A DNA stretch of 64,000 nt from Acidimicrobiales bacterium. Its GTDB lineage: Bacteria; Actinomycetota; Acidimicrobiia; Acidimicrobiales; SZUA-35. The stretch covers positions 1,860,001 to 1,924,000 of the forward strand of contig JAWKIO010000005.1 in the NCBI GenBank assembly GCA_041394265.1, written 5' to 3'. Below the pieces are notes generated by a model, which searched no databases, was not told the origin of the DNA, and saw nothing but the letters and a program-made list of their open reading frames with translations. Positions 1 to 7,615 of the stretch are shown here, in pieces (the first letter of the stretch is position 1; every line of letters starts with the position of its first letter). The position numbers and the translations under genes are program-made.

Positions 1-2
1 AA

Positions 3-233
3 CTCACCCGCATCTGCAACTGGCTGGACCTTCCCGATCTCATCGACCTCGATACCTGGACGGAGGCCGAGTCCCATCACTTGCGCGGGAGCCGAGTTCG
101 TTTCGACCGCGGCACCATTGCGAGGGACGACTCGTGGAGGACCGAGCTCGATGAGCACGATCTTGCCGACTTCGCGAGTGTTGCCGGACACGAGCTCGAG
201 CTCTTCGGCTATGCGATCGACCCGTTCATGTAA
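3..233 (+). CDS. Sulfotransferase, C-terminal fragment (cut by window edge)
   Basis: The frame is open at the left edge and the visible 76 residues end at a TAA. The pattern SHHLRGSRVRF, then DDSWRTEL and a closing ELFGY, is the usual C-terminal end of PAPS-dependent sulfotransferases (H..GNxxRF...W...L...GY). The PAPS-binding loop and catalytic base are outside the window, so activity cannot be judged. It lies 62 bases upstream of a small peptide gene on the same strand and may belong to the same group of tailoring enzymes. Family assignment rests on this tail only. Confidence 0.55.
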   Translation, partial: LTRICNWLDLPDLIDLDTWTEAESHHLRGSRVRFDRGTIARDDSWRTELDEHDLADFASVAGHELELFGYAIDPFM

Positions 234-295
234 CCACCGTCACGTGGAAGCGTCTCGATGCTGACCGCACTACCACACGACTGCGAGGAGCCGTC

Positions 296-577
296 ATGAG
301 TCAGCAACTTTCCATCGACGAGATCAGGGCACTTTCGGAGAAGATCGAAGCCTTCGCCGCGAGCCTCGACAATCGAGAGCGCGACGCGTTCGCGGCAGCG
401 CTCTGGAACGGCGAGGAGGGCGCCGAGGTCTCGGGATACGCCGACGTTTCGCCTCTGGGGAAGAACTTCTTGGACCTCAAATTCACCACCGGAGCGTCGA
501 AGAACGCCTTCCCCATCGTGAAGAATCCCATCGAGCCTCCGGTGCTCCGCAAAGCCGCTCCCTCTCCCTGGGAGTAG
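296..577 (+). CDS. Small peptide, possible RiPP-type precursor
   Basis: A 93-residue protein with a good ribosome site (GAGGAG at 285-290, 5 bases before ATG). Residues 5-37 look like one amphipathic, charged helix (SIDEIRALSEKIEAFAASL...), followed by an acidic-Gly stretch (NGEEGAEVSGYADV) and a C-terminal half rich in K, N, P, F and W with no obvious fold. A helical leader, a Gly-rich boundary and a variable tail are features of ribosomally made, modified peptides. The next gene starts 6 bases after its stop and encodes a hydroxylase-type dioxygenase; a methyltransferase, a radical SAM enzyme and a JmjC oxygenase follow. I do not recognise a named family. It could instead be a small subunit or accessory protein of the neighbouring enzymes. 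Confidence 0.6.
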   Translation: MSQQLSIDEIRALSEKIEAFAASLDNRERDAFAAALWNGEEGAEVSGYADVSPLGKNFLDLKFTTGASKNAFPIVKNPIEPPVLRKAAPSPWE

Positions 578-583
578 GTCGCC

Positions 584-1270
584 GTGCTCGTCGAGGCGTC
601 AGCGGAGCAGCGCGAGCACTACCGTCGCGAGGGCTGGCTGCACGTGCCGGGACTCGTCACCCGACGTCAATGCGACGAGTTGATCGAGCTCGTCCTGCCA
701 CACATTCCTGATCCGACCCGGCCGAACACCTACATCATCGATTCCGAGCTCTGGTACGCCGAGCCGCGGATTCGTGAACTGTGGCATCGCTCGGTCGTCG
801 AGCACTTCGTACGAACGTTGCTCGGCGACCCGGCGGTCGACGTACGGCTGACGGCCGGGGGAATCCATGCGCTCGGTCCCGGCACCGACGAGCGGACCTA
901 CTGGCATCAGGAAGCAGCCGTGAGCGCCGACCCGTGGGGGCCGTACATGTGCGCTGCGTGGGTGGCGCTGACCGATGTGCCAGCCCGGCGTGCACCCCTG
1001 ATCGTGGTGCCCCGAAGCCATATCGATCCGACACCGACCTTCGGTGCGGGCCTGCGCTACGGCTTCGATCGTTTCGACCAGGTTCGCACCGTCGAAGACG
1101 ACGAGAACGCCTTCCCCGAGTGCATCCCGATCGAAGCAGGTGCCGGCGACGCGGTGTTCTTCGATCAGTGGACCATTCACGCCAGTCGTCCGAACACCGA
1201 CACCCTTCCGAGAATCGCGTTGACGGGTCGCTATCGCGTGGCGAACAGCGTCCCTCGGGTCGGTGCATGA
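584..1270 (+). CDS. Phytanoyl-CoA dioxygenase (PhyH) family Fe(II)/2-oxoglutarate oxygenase
   Basis: A 228-residue protein from a GTG start 6 bases after the peptide gene, so translation is probably coupled. The fold signature is an N-terminal YRREGWLHVPGLV, a metal triad read as H108-Q-E110 (HxE in place of the commoner HxD) and H199 in WTIHASRPN, and R210 placed to bind 2-oxoglutarate. PRSH near residue 146 is also typical. Family members hydroxylate small molecules or peptide- and carrier-bound substrates. The substrate cannot be read from sequence; the setting suggests a tailoring hydroxylase acting with the O-methyltransferase, whose ATG overlaps its stop (ATGA). Confidence 0.85.
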   Translation: MLVEASAEQREHYRREGWLHVPGLVTRRQCDELIELVLPHIPDPTRPNTYIIDSELWYAEPRIRELWHRSVVEHFVRTLLGDPAVDVRLTAGGIHALGPGTDERTYWHQEAAVSADPWGPYMCAAWVALTDVPARRAPLIVVPRSHIDPTPTFGAGLRYGFDRFDQVRTVEDDENAFPECIPIEAGAGDAVFFDQWTIHASRPNTDTLPRIALTGRYRVANSVPRVGA

Positions 1271-2337
1271 CTCCCCCACCACCTGAGGACGCCGACGACG
1301 AAGGCTCGAACATTCTCGACATCATTCATGGGCACTGGCAGGCGGCAGGCCTTGCTGCGGGCGTCACCCACGGTGTCTTCGACGCGCTGGCCGGCGGTCC
1401 GTTGACGTCGGCTGACGTCGCACGGAGCTGTCGTCTTCCGGTTTCCAACGCAACGCTGCTCCTCGAGGGCTTGGTCGGCATGGGTGTGCTCGAGACCTCT
1501 GGGGTGGGCGCAACCAGTCGCTACCGAAACACGAGCGCCGCCAACCGGTATCTGGTCCCAGGCACGCCCGAATATCTCGGCGATCTTGCGCTGACCCTCA
1601 CCGATACCGGAGGCAGTTGGCGCCTCTGGGACGGGTTCGCGGCATCGGTCGCCATGTCGGCGACGGAACGAGACACCGTCGGGCCACCGCCGGACTTCGA
1701 CAATGACGCCTACAAGCTCGGTATCGCCAACGCGATCATCCCGCTCACCCGAAGAGCCGCCGGCCTGACCGTCGAGCGATTGATCGCCGACGGCGTGCCC
1801 GTACATCGGATACTCGATGTCGGCGGCGGTTCGGGGGTGTTCGCCGAGACGCTTCTCCATGCGTACCCGAACGCGACCGCGCTACAGGTCGACTACCCGA
1901 GGATCAACCGCCAGGCACGAGAGCGTCTCGACCGGACACCGGTGTCGGGCCGGTTCGAGACCCTCGATGGACAGTTTCCCGACGTGCCGTTGGACGACCG
2001 CTTTGATCTCGTCCTCTACTCCGGCTATTCCCACCAGCTCGGAGAGGCGCAGAACCGCATGCAACTCCAAGCCTGCGCTCGCTTGCTTGCCGATGGCGGA
2101 CACCTGGTGTTCCACGACTACGTTTCGACCGACGATGGCACCAAGGATCCAAGTCGAATCACGAGTCTGAACTGGCTACTCGTCGGCTTTGGCCAAGTGT
2201 GGCCACTGGCCACCGTCGCCGACTGGCTCACCGCCTGTGGACTCGAGGTCAAATGGACACGCCCGACCGGCTTGTGGATGACGCTGGTCGTCGCCGGAAG
2301 GACCCACTGCGACGCGCACCGCAGTCAGCGGGAGTAG
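1267..2337 (+). CDS. SAM-dependent O-methyltransferase with winged-helix dimerisation domain
   Basis: 356 residues from the ATG that overlaps the preceding stop by 4 bases; an in-frame extension upstream exists but would run through the dioxygenase gene. The N-terminal ~90 residues (GVFDALAGGPLTSADVARSC...LLLEGLVGMGVLE) form the winged-helix domain of the hydroxyindole/caffeate-type methyltransferases. The Rossmann SAM site is ILDVGGGSGVF. These enzymes usually methylate hydroxyl groups of aromatic or polyketide-like acceptors. It follows a hydroxylase, so a hydroxylation-then-methylation order is plausible but inferred. It converges on the QueD-like gene, 17 bases away. Confidence 0.85.
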   Translation: MTPPPPEDADDEGSNILDIIHGHWQAAGLAAGVTHGVFDALAGGPLTSADVARSCRLPVSNATLLLEGLVGMGVLETSGVGATSRYRNTSAANRYLVPGTPEYLGDLALTLTDTGGSWRLWDGFAASVAMSATERDTVGPPPDFDNDAYKLGIANAIIPLTRRAAGLTVERLIADGVPVHRILDVGGGSGVFAETLLHAYPNATALQVDYPRINRQARERLDRTPVSGRFETLDGQFPDVPLDDRFDLVLYSGYSHQLGEAQNRMQLQACARLLADGGHLVFHDYVSTDDGTKDPSRITSLNWLLVGFGQVWPLATVADWLTACGLEVKWTRPTGLWMTLVVAGRTHCDAHRSQRE

Positions 2338-2354
2338 GTCCGATCCAGCGGCGC

Positions 2355-2756
2355 TCAGGCGGCGAAGGTCGCCATGCAGCTGTCGTTCTCCCACACGGTG
2401 ATGCTCGCCACCTTGGAACGCTCGTGGTCGGCAAGCGCCGAGACGGCCAACTCGAAGAGATGCTTTGCGAGGTTCTCGACCGTCGGCCGGAAGGGAACAG
2501 GCTGGAAGCGCTCACACGTCTTGAGTTCCGCCAACGACTCCTCGCCGCGACGAACAAGCATCACGTTCTCGACCTCGGGCCGCAGGACGGACCTGACCAG
2601 TCGTCGGAGCGACCGGTAGTCGACGACCATGCCCTCGGTGGCACCACAGGTGGCAACACCACCAACGCATTCGATGCGGACACGAAAGTCGTGCTCGTGA
2701 CTGTCGATCACATGGTGACCACCGTGCACCGTGAATTCGAATGCTGTCGTGAACAT
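2355..2756 (-). CDS. QueD/6-pyruvoyl-tetrahydropterin synthase homologue lacking catalytic residues
   Basis: 133 residues counted from the internal ATG at 2756, which has GGGAG 6 bases upstream; a start 18 bases earlier (2774) is also open. Fold markers are kept: FEFTVH at the N terminus, a His pair HEHDF in place of HGHxY, GMVVDY (family G.v.DF), PTVENLAKHLFE (family PTsE.lA) and VWEND. The zinc histidines are therefore largely present. The catalytic Cys four residues before the His pair is Val, not the Glu seen in the PTPS-III subgroup, and the D-H of LDHxxLN reads EN in VENVMLV. Normal CPH4 synthase activity is unlikely. It is divergent from the queE-like gene. Confidence 0.75.
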   Translation of the reverse strand: MFTTAFEFTVHGGHHVIDSHEHDFRVRIECVGGVATCGATEGMVVDYRSLRRLVRSVLRPEVENVMLVRRGEESLAELKTCERFQPVPFRPTVENLAKHLFELAVSALADHERSKVASITVWENDSCMATFAA

Positions 2757-2883
2757 CTCCCACTCCCAGACCATCTGCAGCGCTCTCGTCCTGACGACAC
2801 CGACCGGCTCGGGTTACGTCGCGATTTCGTCGTCCACATCGCCCTCGCTGTAACCACCGCGGACACGCGTCGTCCGGAGGATC

Positions 2884-3621
2884 ATGGGAACGGTCGCTCT
2901 CACTGTCGAATCGCAGCGATCCGCGACGCTGACCGTCAGTGAGATCTTCGGGCCGACGGTCCAGGGCGAAGGACCATCGGCCGGACGTCGGTGCGCATTC
3001 GTCCGCCTTGGGCGCTGCGACCTCACGTGTGCGTGGTGCGACACCCCCTACACCTGGGATTGGCGCGGCGTCAACGGACGTCGCTTCGACCCCGCCGACG
3101 AGCTGGAAGACCGCCCGATCGCACACATCCTCGAACTCGTCGACCGCATGGCTGTCGACCGCGTCGTCATCACGGGGGGCGAGCCCCTCCTCCAACGGCG
3201 CTCGCTGACGAAGTTGGTCGAGGAGCTGCAGCAGCAGGGGCGGAGCGTCGAGATCGAGACCAACGGTCGACACCGCCCACTTTCGATCGATGGCGTCCAG
3301 TACAACGTCTCTCCCAAGCTTGCGTCATCCGGAGTGGACGCCAGCGTGCGGTTGCGCGCCGACTCCCTCGACCAACTCGCAGCCGAACCGAACAGCATCT
3401 TCAAGTTCGTCTGCTCGGCACCGGCCGATCTCGAAGAGGTGGCCGCCATCGTCGAACGCCACGCGATCGCGCCGGACCGAGTCTGGATCAGTCCCCTTGG
3501 CACGACTCCGTCGGCGATCGAGGCCTCGCTTCGCTCCGTCGCCGACGACGTCGTCGAGCGAGGCTGGAATCTCTCATCGCGCCTCCACGTCCTGGCCTGG
3601 GGTGATGCCCGTGGCCGATGA
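2884..3621 (+). CDS. queE: 7-carboxy-7-deazaguanine synthase (QueE) family radical SAM protein
   Basis: 245 residues from ATG 2884 with GGAGG 3 bases before it (short spacing). EIFGPTVQGEG, a CX3CX2C cluster motif (C45, C49, C52; RCDLTCAWCDTP), ITGGEPLL, ETNG, NVSPK and the C-terminal HVLAWGDARG are the hallmarks of QueE, which converts carboxy-tetrahydropterin to 7-carboxy-7-deazaguanine using SAM and a 4Fe-4S cluster. The window has no QueC, QueF, FolE or Tgt, and the adjacent QueD-like protein looks inactive, so a role in a specialised pathway rather than tRNA queuosine is possible. The enzyme itself looks intact. Confidence 0.88.
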   Translation: MGTVALTVESQRSATLTVSEIFGPTVQGEGPSAGRRCAFVRLGRCDLTCAWCDTPYTWDWRGVNGRRFDPADELEDRPIAHILELVDRMAVDRVVITGGEPLLQRRSLTKLVEELQQQGRSVEIETNGRHRPLSIDGVQYNVSPKLASSGVDASVRLRADSLDQLAAEPNSIFKFVCSAPADLEEVAAIVERHAIAPDRVWISPLGTTPSAIEASLRSVADDVVERGWNLSSRLHVLAWGDARGR

Positions 3622-3634
3622 AAGGAACACCGTC

Positions 3635-4756
3635 ATGACTCATCCATACGCCCGAGCGCTCAGCCGATGCGTCGGCGACGTCGACGACTTCGCCGCCACA
3701 CGTTGGGGAAACGGCTCGTCGGTGCATTGCGGCACCGAACCGTTCGACGACCTCTTCGATCTCGATGCGTTCGACCGACTCGTCGGGGCGTCCCTGCCGA
3801 CGTCGGTGGTCGACGTCATCACCAGCGGCGAGTTGGTCGACGAGTGCTCACTCGTCGTCGAAGAACGCGACCGCGGCACCGCAGTGCGCGGGGCCATCGA
3901 TCCGGCGAAGGTGACGGCGGCGTACCGAGGTGGTGCCACGGTCGCCCTTCGTTCGCTCCACCACCTGTGGCCCCCGCTCCGAGACTTCACCGCCGAACTC
4001 GAACGCTCCACTGGACTGCGAAACTACGCCCAAGCCTTCCTCACACCTCCCGGCGGGCGAGGTCTCCGCCCACACATCGACCATCACGATGTCTTCGTGA
4101 TGCAGGTCAGTGGCAACCGCGAGTGGTGGGCCGAGGACATCGGCCACGTCACGCTGCACCCCGGCGAAGTGCTCTACATGCCGATCGGCACCCGACACCG
4201 AGCGCGAAGCGTCGACACGCCAAGCATCCACATCTCGATCGCCATCCTTGCGAATACGTACCGAGAGCTCGTGATGCGACTGCTTGAGTCCGGAACGGCC
4301 TGGCTCGACGAGCCGCTGCCACTTCCGATCAACGCCGAACCGAACGACGTCGCACGGCGACTCGGCGAGCACATCGATCGGGCCTGCCAACACCTTCGAT
4401 CGATCGACCTCGACCAAGCCGCACGGCTCCAGCTCGAGCGACTCGTGCGCCCGCTGCCGGCGGGGACCGGTGCGTTGAAGTCTGCGGTTCTGAGCGCGAC
4501 GATCGACGACGACTCGCTGGTGAGTCCGGCCACGCTCAATCAGATGCGTGTCCACCCGGGGTACGGGGGGCAGGTGGTTCTTCGAACACCCGACTCGCTG
4601 ATCTCGCTGCCAGAGGAATACGAGCCGGCACTGCACCGCATTGCGTCAGGCGGACCATTCCGCGTCGGCAGTCTCGCCGAGCTGGAGGCGCCGTCTCGGG
4701 AGGCCCTCGTTCGCCGACTCATCGAGCATGGGTTCCTCGAGATGTCCACGGCATAG
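3635..4756 (+). CDS. JmjC/cupin-4 domain oxygenase (RoxA-like)
   Basis: 373 residues from ATG 3635, which has AAAGGA 8 bases upstream; a GTG at 3611 overlapping the queE stop is an alternative. The cupin core carries RPHIDHHDVFVMQVSG with H147 and D149, followed by MPIGTRH (H188), giving the HxD...H iron triad. The last ~60 residues, ending RRLIEHGFLEMS, look like the winged-helix tail found in bacterial ribosomal-protein hydroxylases of the YcfD/RoxA type. Such enzymes hydroxylate residues in proteins or peptides, which fits a peptide-modifying cluster. The substrate is unknown. Confidence 0.8.
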   Translation: MTHPYARALSRCVGDVDDFAATRWGNGSSVHCGTEPFDDLFDLDAFDRLVGASLPTSVVDVITSGELVDECSLVVEERDRGTAVRGAIDPAKVTAAYRGGATVALRSLHHLWPPLRDFTAELERSTGLRNYAQAFLTPPGGRGLRPHIDHHDVFVMQVSGNREWWAEDIGHVTLHPGEVLYMPIGTRHRARSVDTPSIHISIAILANTYRELVMRLLESGTAWLDEPLPLPINAEPNDVARRLGEHIDRACQHLRSIDLDQAARLQLERLVRPLPAGTGALKSAVLSATIDDDSLVSPATLNQMRVHPGYGGQVVLRTPDSLISLPEEYEPALHRIASGGPFRVGSLAELEAPSREALVRRLIEHGFLEMSTA

Positions 4757-4827
4757 CGACTGCGTCGACCAACGGTGGGCGCTCGGCGACGTGGATGGGA
4801 GAGACTCGACACGGGTAGGGTCGCTGG

Positions 4828-5457
4828 GTGCAGGACACACGTGACCGAGTGATCGGAGCGGCTCGGTCGGCCTTCGCCACGCACGGCTACGGCGGAGCGG
4901 GGCTACGAGGCATTGCCGCCGATGCCGGCCTCAGCACGATGGCGATCTACACCTATGCACCGTCGAAGGCCGCGCTCTACGAGCTGGTGTACGCCGACGG
5001 CATCCGCCAGATCTACGAGGCCTTCGCCGCGGTCATCGCCGAATGCACCACCCTGGTCGACGAAGTCCACGCACTCATGCGGTGCGGCGGCGACCTCCTG
5101 GAACGCGATCCCGACCTCCTCCGCTTCACCATTCGCGTCGTCCTCGACCGGGAGCATCCCGATCTTCTCGGACTCCAGCTGGTGACGCCGCCCTACGAGG
5201 AGTTCTTCCGTGATCTGGTCCGGCGCAACATCGACCGCGGCGAGCTCGTTGCCGACGACGGTCCAGCCCTGGTCCGCTTCGTGACCACGCAGCTCTGGGG
5301 GCTCACGGCGATGGCTGCAGTCGACCCGTCCCAGGTCGACCGCGCGGTCGAGGTGGCGATCGCAGCCGCCGACGGCTACCTCGCCCGCCGCGACGAAACC
5401 CGCGAGGACAGCGGTGGCGGGTCGTTGGTGACTCGTGGGAGCCGTCGGAGCCGGTAG
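4828..5457 (+). CDS. TetR-family transcriptional regulator
   Basis: 209 residues from GTG 4828, with a G-rich stretch (GGGTAGGG, 4813-4820) upstream. Residues 5-50 form the TetR helix-turn-helix (AARSAFATHGYGGAGLRGIAADAGLSTMAIYTYAPSK). The ligand domain is not assignable by eye. Its last ~25 codons overlap, on the opposite strand, the last small gene of the linalool-dehydratase-like operon, so the two units converge. It may regulate that operon or the upstream cluster; no paired operator is visible at its own start. Confidence 0.85.
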   Translation: MQDTRDRVIGAARSAFATHGYGGAGLRGIAADAGLSTMAIYTYAPSKAALYELVYADGIRQIYEAFAAVIAECTTLVDEVHALMRCGGDLLERDPDLLRFTIRVVLDREHPDLLGLQLVTPPYEEFFRDLVRRNIDRGELVADDGPALVRFVTTQLWGLTAMAAVDPSQVDRAVEVAIAAADGYLARRDETREDSGGGSLVTRGSRRSR

Positions 5458-5513
5458 ACCGCGGTCACCAACCGGGTCCAGATGCGATCGCAGTCGACGA
5501 ACGTACGCTTCAC
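5376..5513 (-). CDS. Small conserved protein, paralogue 1 (behind linalool-dehydratase-like gene)
   Basis: 45 residues from a GTG whose GTGA overlaps the stop of the preceding enzyme gene. Its core FVDCDRIWTRLVTAVYRLR aligns without gaps to FVNCARAWVRLVQQFHRIT of the other tiny gene at 7487-7615, and both continue with R-x-P-x-VT. The shared pattern is FV-x-C-x-R-x-W-x-RLV. Sharing of sequence, length and position argues that this is a real gene. Function unknown: perhaps a subunit, chaperone or membrane-surface helix for its enzyme. The 3' end overlaps the opposing TetR gene. Confidence 0.6.
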   Translation of the reverse strand: MKRTFVDCDRIWTRLVTAVYRLRRLPRVTNDPPPLSSRVSSRRAR

Positions 5514-7480
5514 GGCGCCACCTCGGGTTCGAGCCGCAGCGTCGTCCGACCGTCGAGCTGCCAGGTGAACGACGCTCGACCGTCGCCATCGGCCGTGCAC
5601 CGCTTCGTCTCTCCGGACGCCGGGGCCGTGACCAGATAGGTCGTCGCAGGATGGAGCTGGCGCAGCCCGACGGTGGCGAGCACCGGCTCACGCCACGGCT
5701 CGAGCACCACATCGAGCGAGGTCTCGTCGGTCGATCGGGCCAGCACGACGATCACATCGTCCCAAGCGAGCGAATCGACGACGGGCCCCGACGGCGGGAC
5801 GTAGCCCCGTACGTTCAACTGTGCCGTCGTCATCGGCGAGGACCACCGCACGATCATGTGACCGGCGAGCGCCGATGACCCAGCCTTCAGCGGGCGGTCG
5901 GGCCAGCGCTGCCCGGTTGCACACTGGCGAGCGAGCGAGGCCAGCGACGCATCGGCGAGTCGGGCTTCGCCGACGGCGCGCGCTCCGGCGAGCACGCCGG
6001 TCCACGAGGGCAGCGCGCTGGACCGGGTCCGGTGGCGCTCGGGAACCTCCGGTAGTTCGAGGTCGAGCACGCCGTCATCGATCTTCGCTGCGAGCGCACC
6101 CATCTTCGCCGGCGCCGTCCGGAGCTCGAGCGCCGCCGCCCGCCGTGCGTGTGCCGGGAGGATGTCGGCGAAGCGATTCGACCCTGCGGCGAAGTAGTGG
6201 CCGCCCGGAACCTCGCCGGTGTCCCACGACAGCCCGACGTGGTTGGAACGGATGTGGGCATAGGAACCATCAGGCGTGAGGTATTCCTCGTCGAGCGTCC
6301 GCCGCCACTGGGGCTTCACCTCGTCCCACAGGGTCGAGCCGTGGAGCGTGCCGTGCCCCCTGAGCGACTGCGCCCCCATGATGTTGCAGACGGTGAACGA
6401 CCATCCCGGCTCGCAGGGGAAGAAGCCGAGCCGACTCCGTTCGTAGTTGGCCCGGATGGCAGCGACGAGCGAATGGTGGTCGTAGGAGAACGTCCGCCCG
6501 TCCGACCAGACGAAGTTCAGCGAACCCGGCTGGTCGTAGCGATCCGAACCGGTCGCCGCCTCGTACATGTTGACCACATCGCCGAGGAAGGCCGAGAACA
6601 TGATGTTGTCGCGAACGATCGGATCCGGATTGGTGTCGAAGTTGCCGAGCACGTTCAGCGTGCGCCAGTACTTCCAGACGCGCAGATCGGTGTGCTTGTC
6701 GATCAGCTTGGCCAGAGCGCGCTCCACCTGGGCGGGCGCATTGGGGACGTAGTTCGCGGCGAACACGCTGAGCGCCCAGCAGTAGGCGTTGAGCTGGTAG
6801 CGCAACTGCGTGCCGCCGTGGAACTGCTCGCCCCAGTCCAATCCCTTGAGCCCGTCATCGGGCTGGAAGGCGAGATCGTAGGCAAACCGGACGAGCTCGG
6901 CGTCGATCTCGTCGGGCATCCGCACCGGCGAATATCGCTCCGGAAGATCCGCCGACGCCAGATACTCGTTGAGCTCGGGGATCCGCGCCCGCTTGCTTCG
7001 GTAGCGGGACTCAAAGCGCCAGACCATCCGCCCGAGCGTGGCCAGCGCCAGCAGGTAGGCGACCGGGATGGCCCATCCCCAGTGGCTACCGCGATCGGTC
7101 CAGAGACGCGGACCGTCGGCGAGGATCACGGACAGCACCACCGAGCCGAGCCACACGATCGGAATCGCCGCGTGGGCGCTGAGACCCCACCACAGCACGA
7201 GGGCGACGACCATCAGGGCGAGGGTGGTGACGAAGAGCACGGGTGCCGCGTCGTAGAGCAGGCCGGCACCGGGGAAGACGAGCGACAGCCCGGCTGCGGT
7301 TGCACGGGGCGAGCCGACGCCGAACACGAGCCACGCCCCGATCGCCTGCAGCAGAACGAGCGCGGCGAGCGGTCGGGCGAGCAAACGTCGGCTGGAGGGT
7401 CCCAGCCGTGGTGGCGATTCGGGAAGCAGGAGAATGGCGTCGTCGGCGACGAGCTCGGGGGAACGATCGGTGACGGTCAT
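5510..7480 (-). CDS. Linalool dehydratase/isomerase-like membrane protein, copy 1
   Basis: 656 residues. Four hydrophobic segments lie at about 37-55, 80-98, 103-121 and 136-153, then a large soluble domain of alpha-barrel type. WKYWRTLNVLGNFDTNPDPI, MYEAATGS, FVWSDGRTFSYDHHS and the CEPGWSFTVC segment (C356 and C365, nine apart like the paired active-site cysteines of bacterial Ldi) place it in the linalool dehydratase/isomerase family. Ldi interconverts geraniol, linalool and myrcene; here only acid-base chemistry on a terpenoid alcohol is a fair guess. It starts 6 bases after the stop of the small gene and is about the same length as its upstream paralogue. Confidence 0.7.
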   Translation of the reverse strand: MTVTDRSPELVADDAILLLPESPPRLGPSSRRLLARPLAALVLLQAIGAWLVFGVGSPRATAAGLSLVFPGAGLLYDAAPVLFVTTLALMVVALVLWWGLSAHAAIPIVWLGSVVLSVILADGPRLWTDRGSHWGWAIPVAYLLALATLGRMVWRFESRYRSKRARIPELNEYLASADLPERYSPVRMPDEIDAELVRFAYDLAFQPDDGLKGLDWGEQFHGGTQLRYQLNAYCWALSVFAANYVPNAPAQVERALAKLIDKHTDLRVWKYWRTLNVLGNFDTNPDPIVRDNIMFSAFLGDVVNMYEAATGSDRYDQPGSLNFVWSDGRTFSYDHHSLVAAIRANYERSRLGFFPCEPGWSFTVCNIMGAQSLRGHGTLHGSTLWDEVKPQWRRTLDEEYLTPDGSYAHIRSNHVGLSWDTGEVPGGHYFAAGSNRFADILPAHARRAAALELRTAPAKMGALAAKIDDGVLDLELPEVPERHRTRSSALPSWTGVLAGARAVGEARLADASLASLARQCATGQRWPDRPLKAGSSALAGHMIVRWSSPMTTAQLNVRGYVPPSGPVVDSLAWDDVIVVLARSTDETSLDVVLEPWREPVLATVGLRQLHPATTYLVTAPASGETKRCTADGDGRASFTWQLDGRTTLRLEPEVAP

Positions 7481-7486
7481 CGTCGG

Positions 7487-7615
7487 TCAGCTCCGTTTCG
7501 GACGAACCGGGATCGGCTCCCGGTGCAGGGTGACCTGCGGGCGGCGGGTGATTCGGTGGAACTGCTGCACGAGGCGCACCCAGGCTCGAGCGCAATTGAC
7601 GAACATCGAGATCAT
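7487..7615 (-). CDS. Small conserved protein, paralogue 2
   Basis: 42 residues from an ATG that overlaps the preceding stop as ATGA. The sequence MISMFVNCARAWVRLVQQFH is amphipathic with one Cys; the tail is basic and proline-rich. It matches the protein at 5376-5513 over ~33 positions (FV-x-C-x-R-x-W-x-RLV...R-x-P-x-VT). It sits exactly between the two linalool-dehydratase-like genes, 6 bases before the second. Each enzyme gene thus carries its own small partner, most likely created when the two-gene unit was duplicated. No known family recognised. Confidence 0.65.
   Translation of the reverse strand: MISMFVNCARAWVRLVQQFHRITRRPQVTLHREPIPVRPKRS

Noticed and set aside
599..1282. Long minus-strand open frames opposite the PhyH gene
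   Set aside because: Antisense shadows of a high-GC coding sequence with strong PhyH motifs on the plus strand; none shows domains or start signals.
2355..3621. QueD plus QueE as an ordinary queuosine operon
   Set aside because: The genes are divergent, the QueD catalytic residues are missing, and no QueC, QueF or Tgt gene is adjacent. A normal role for QueE alone is not excluded.
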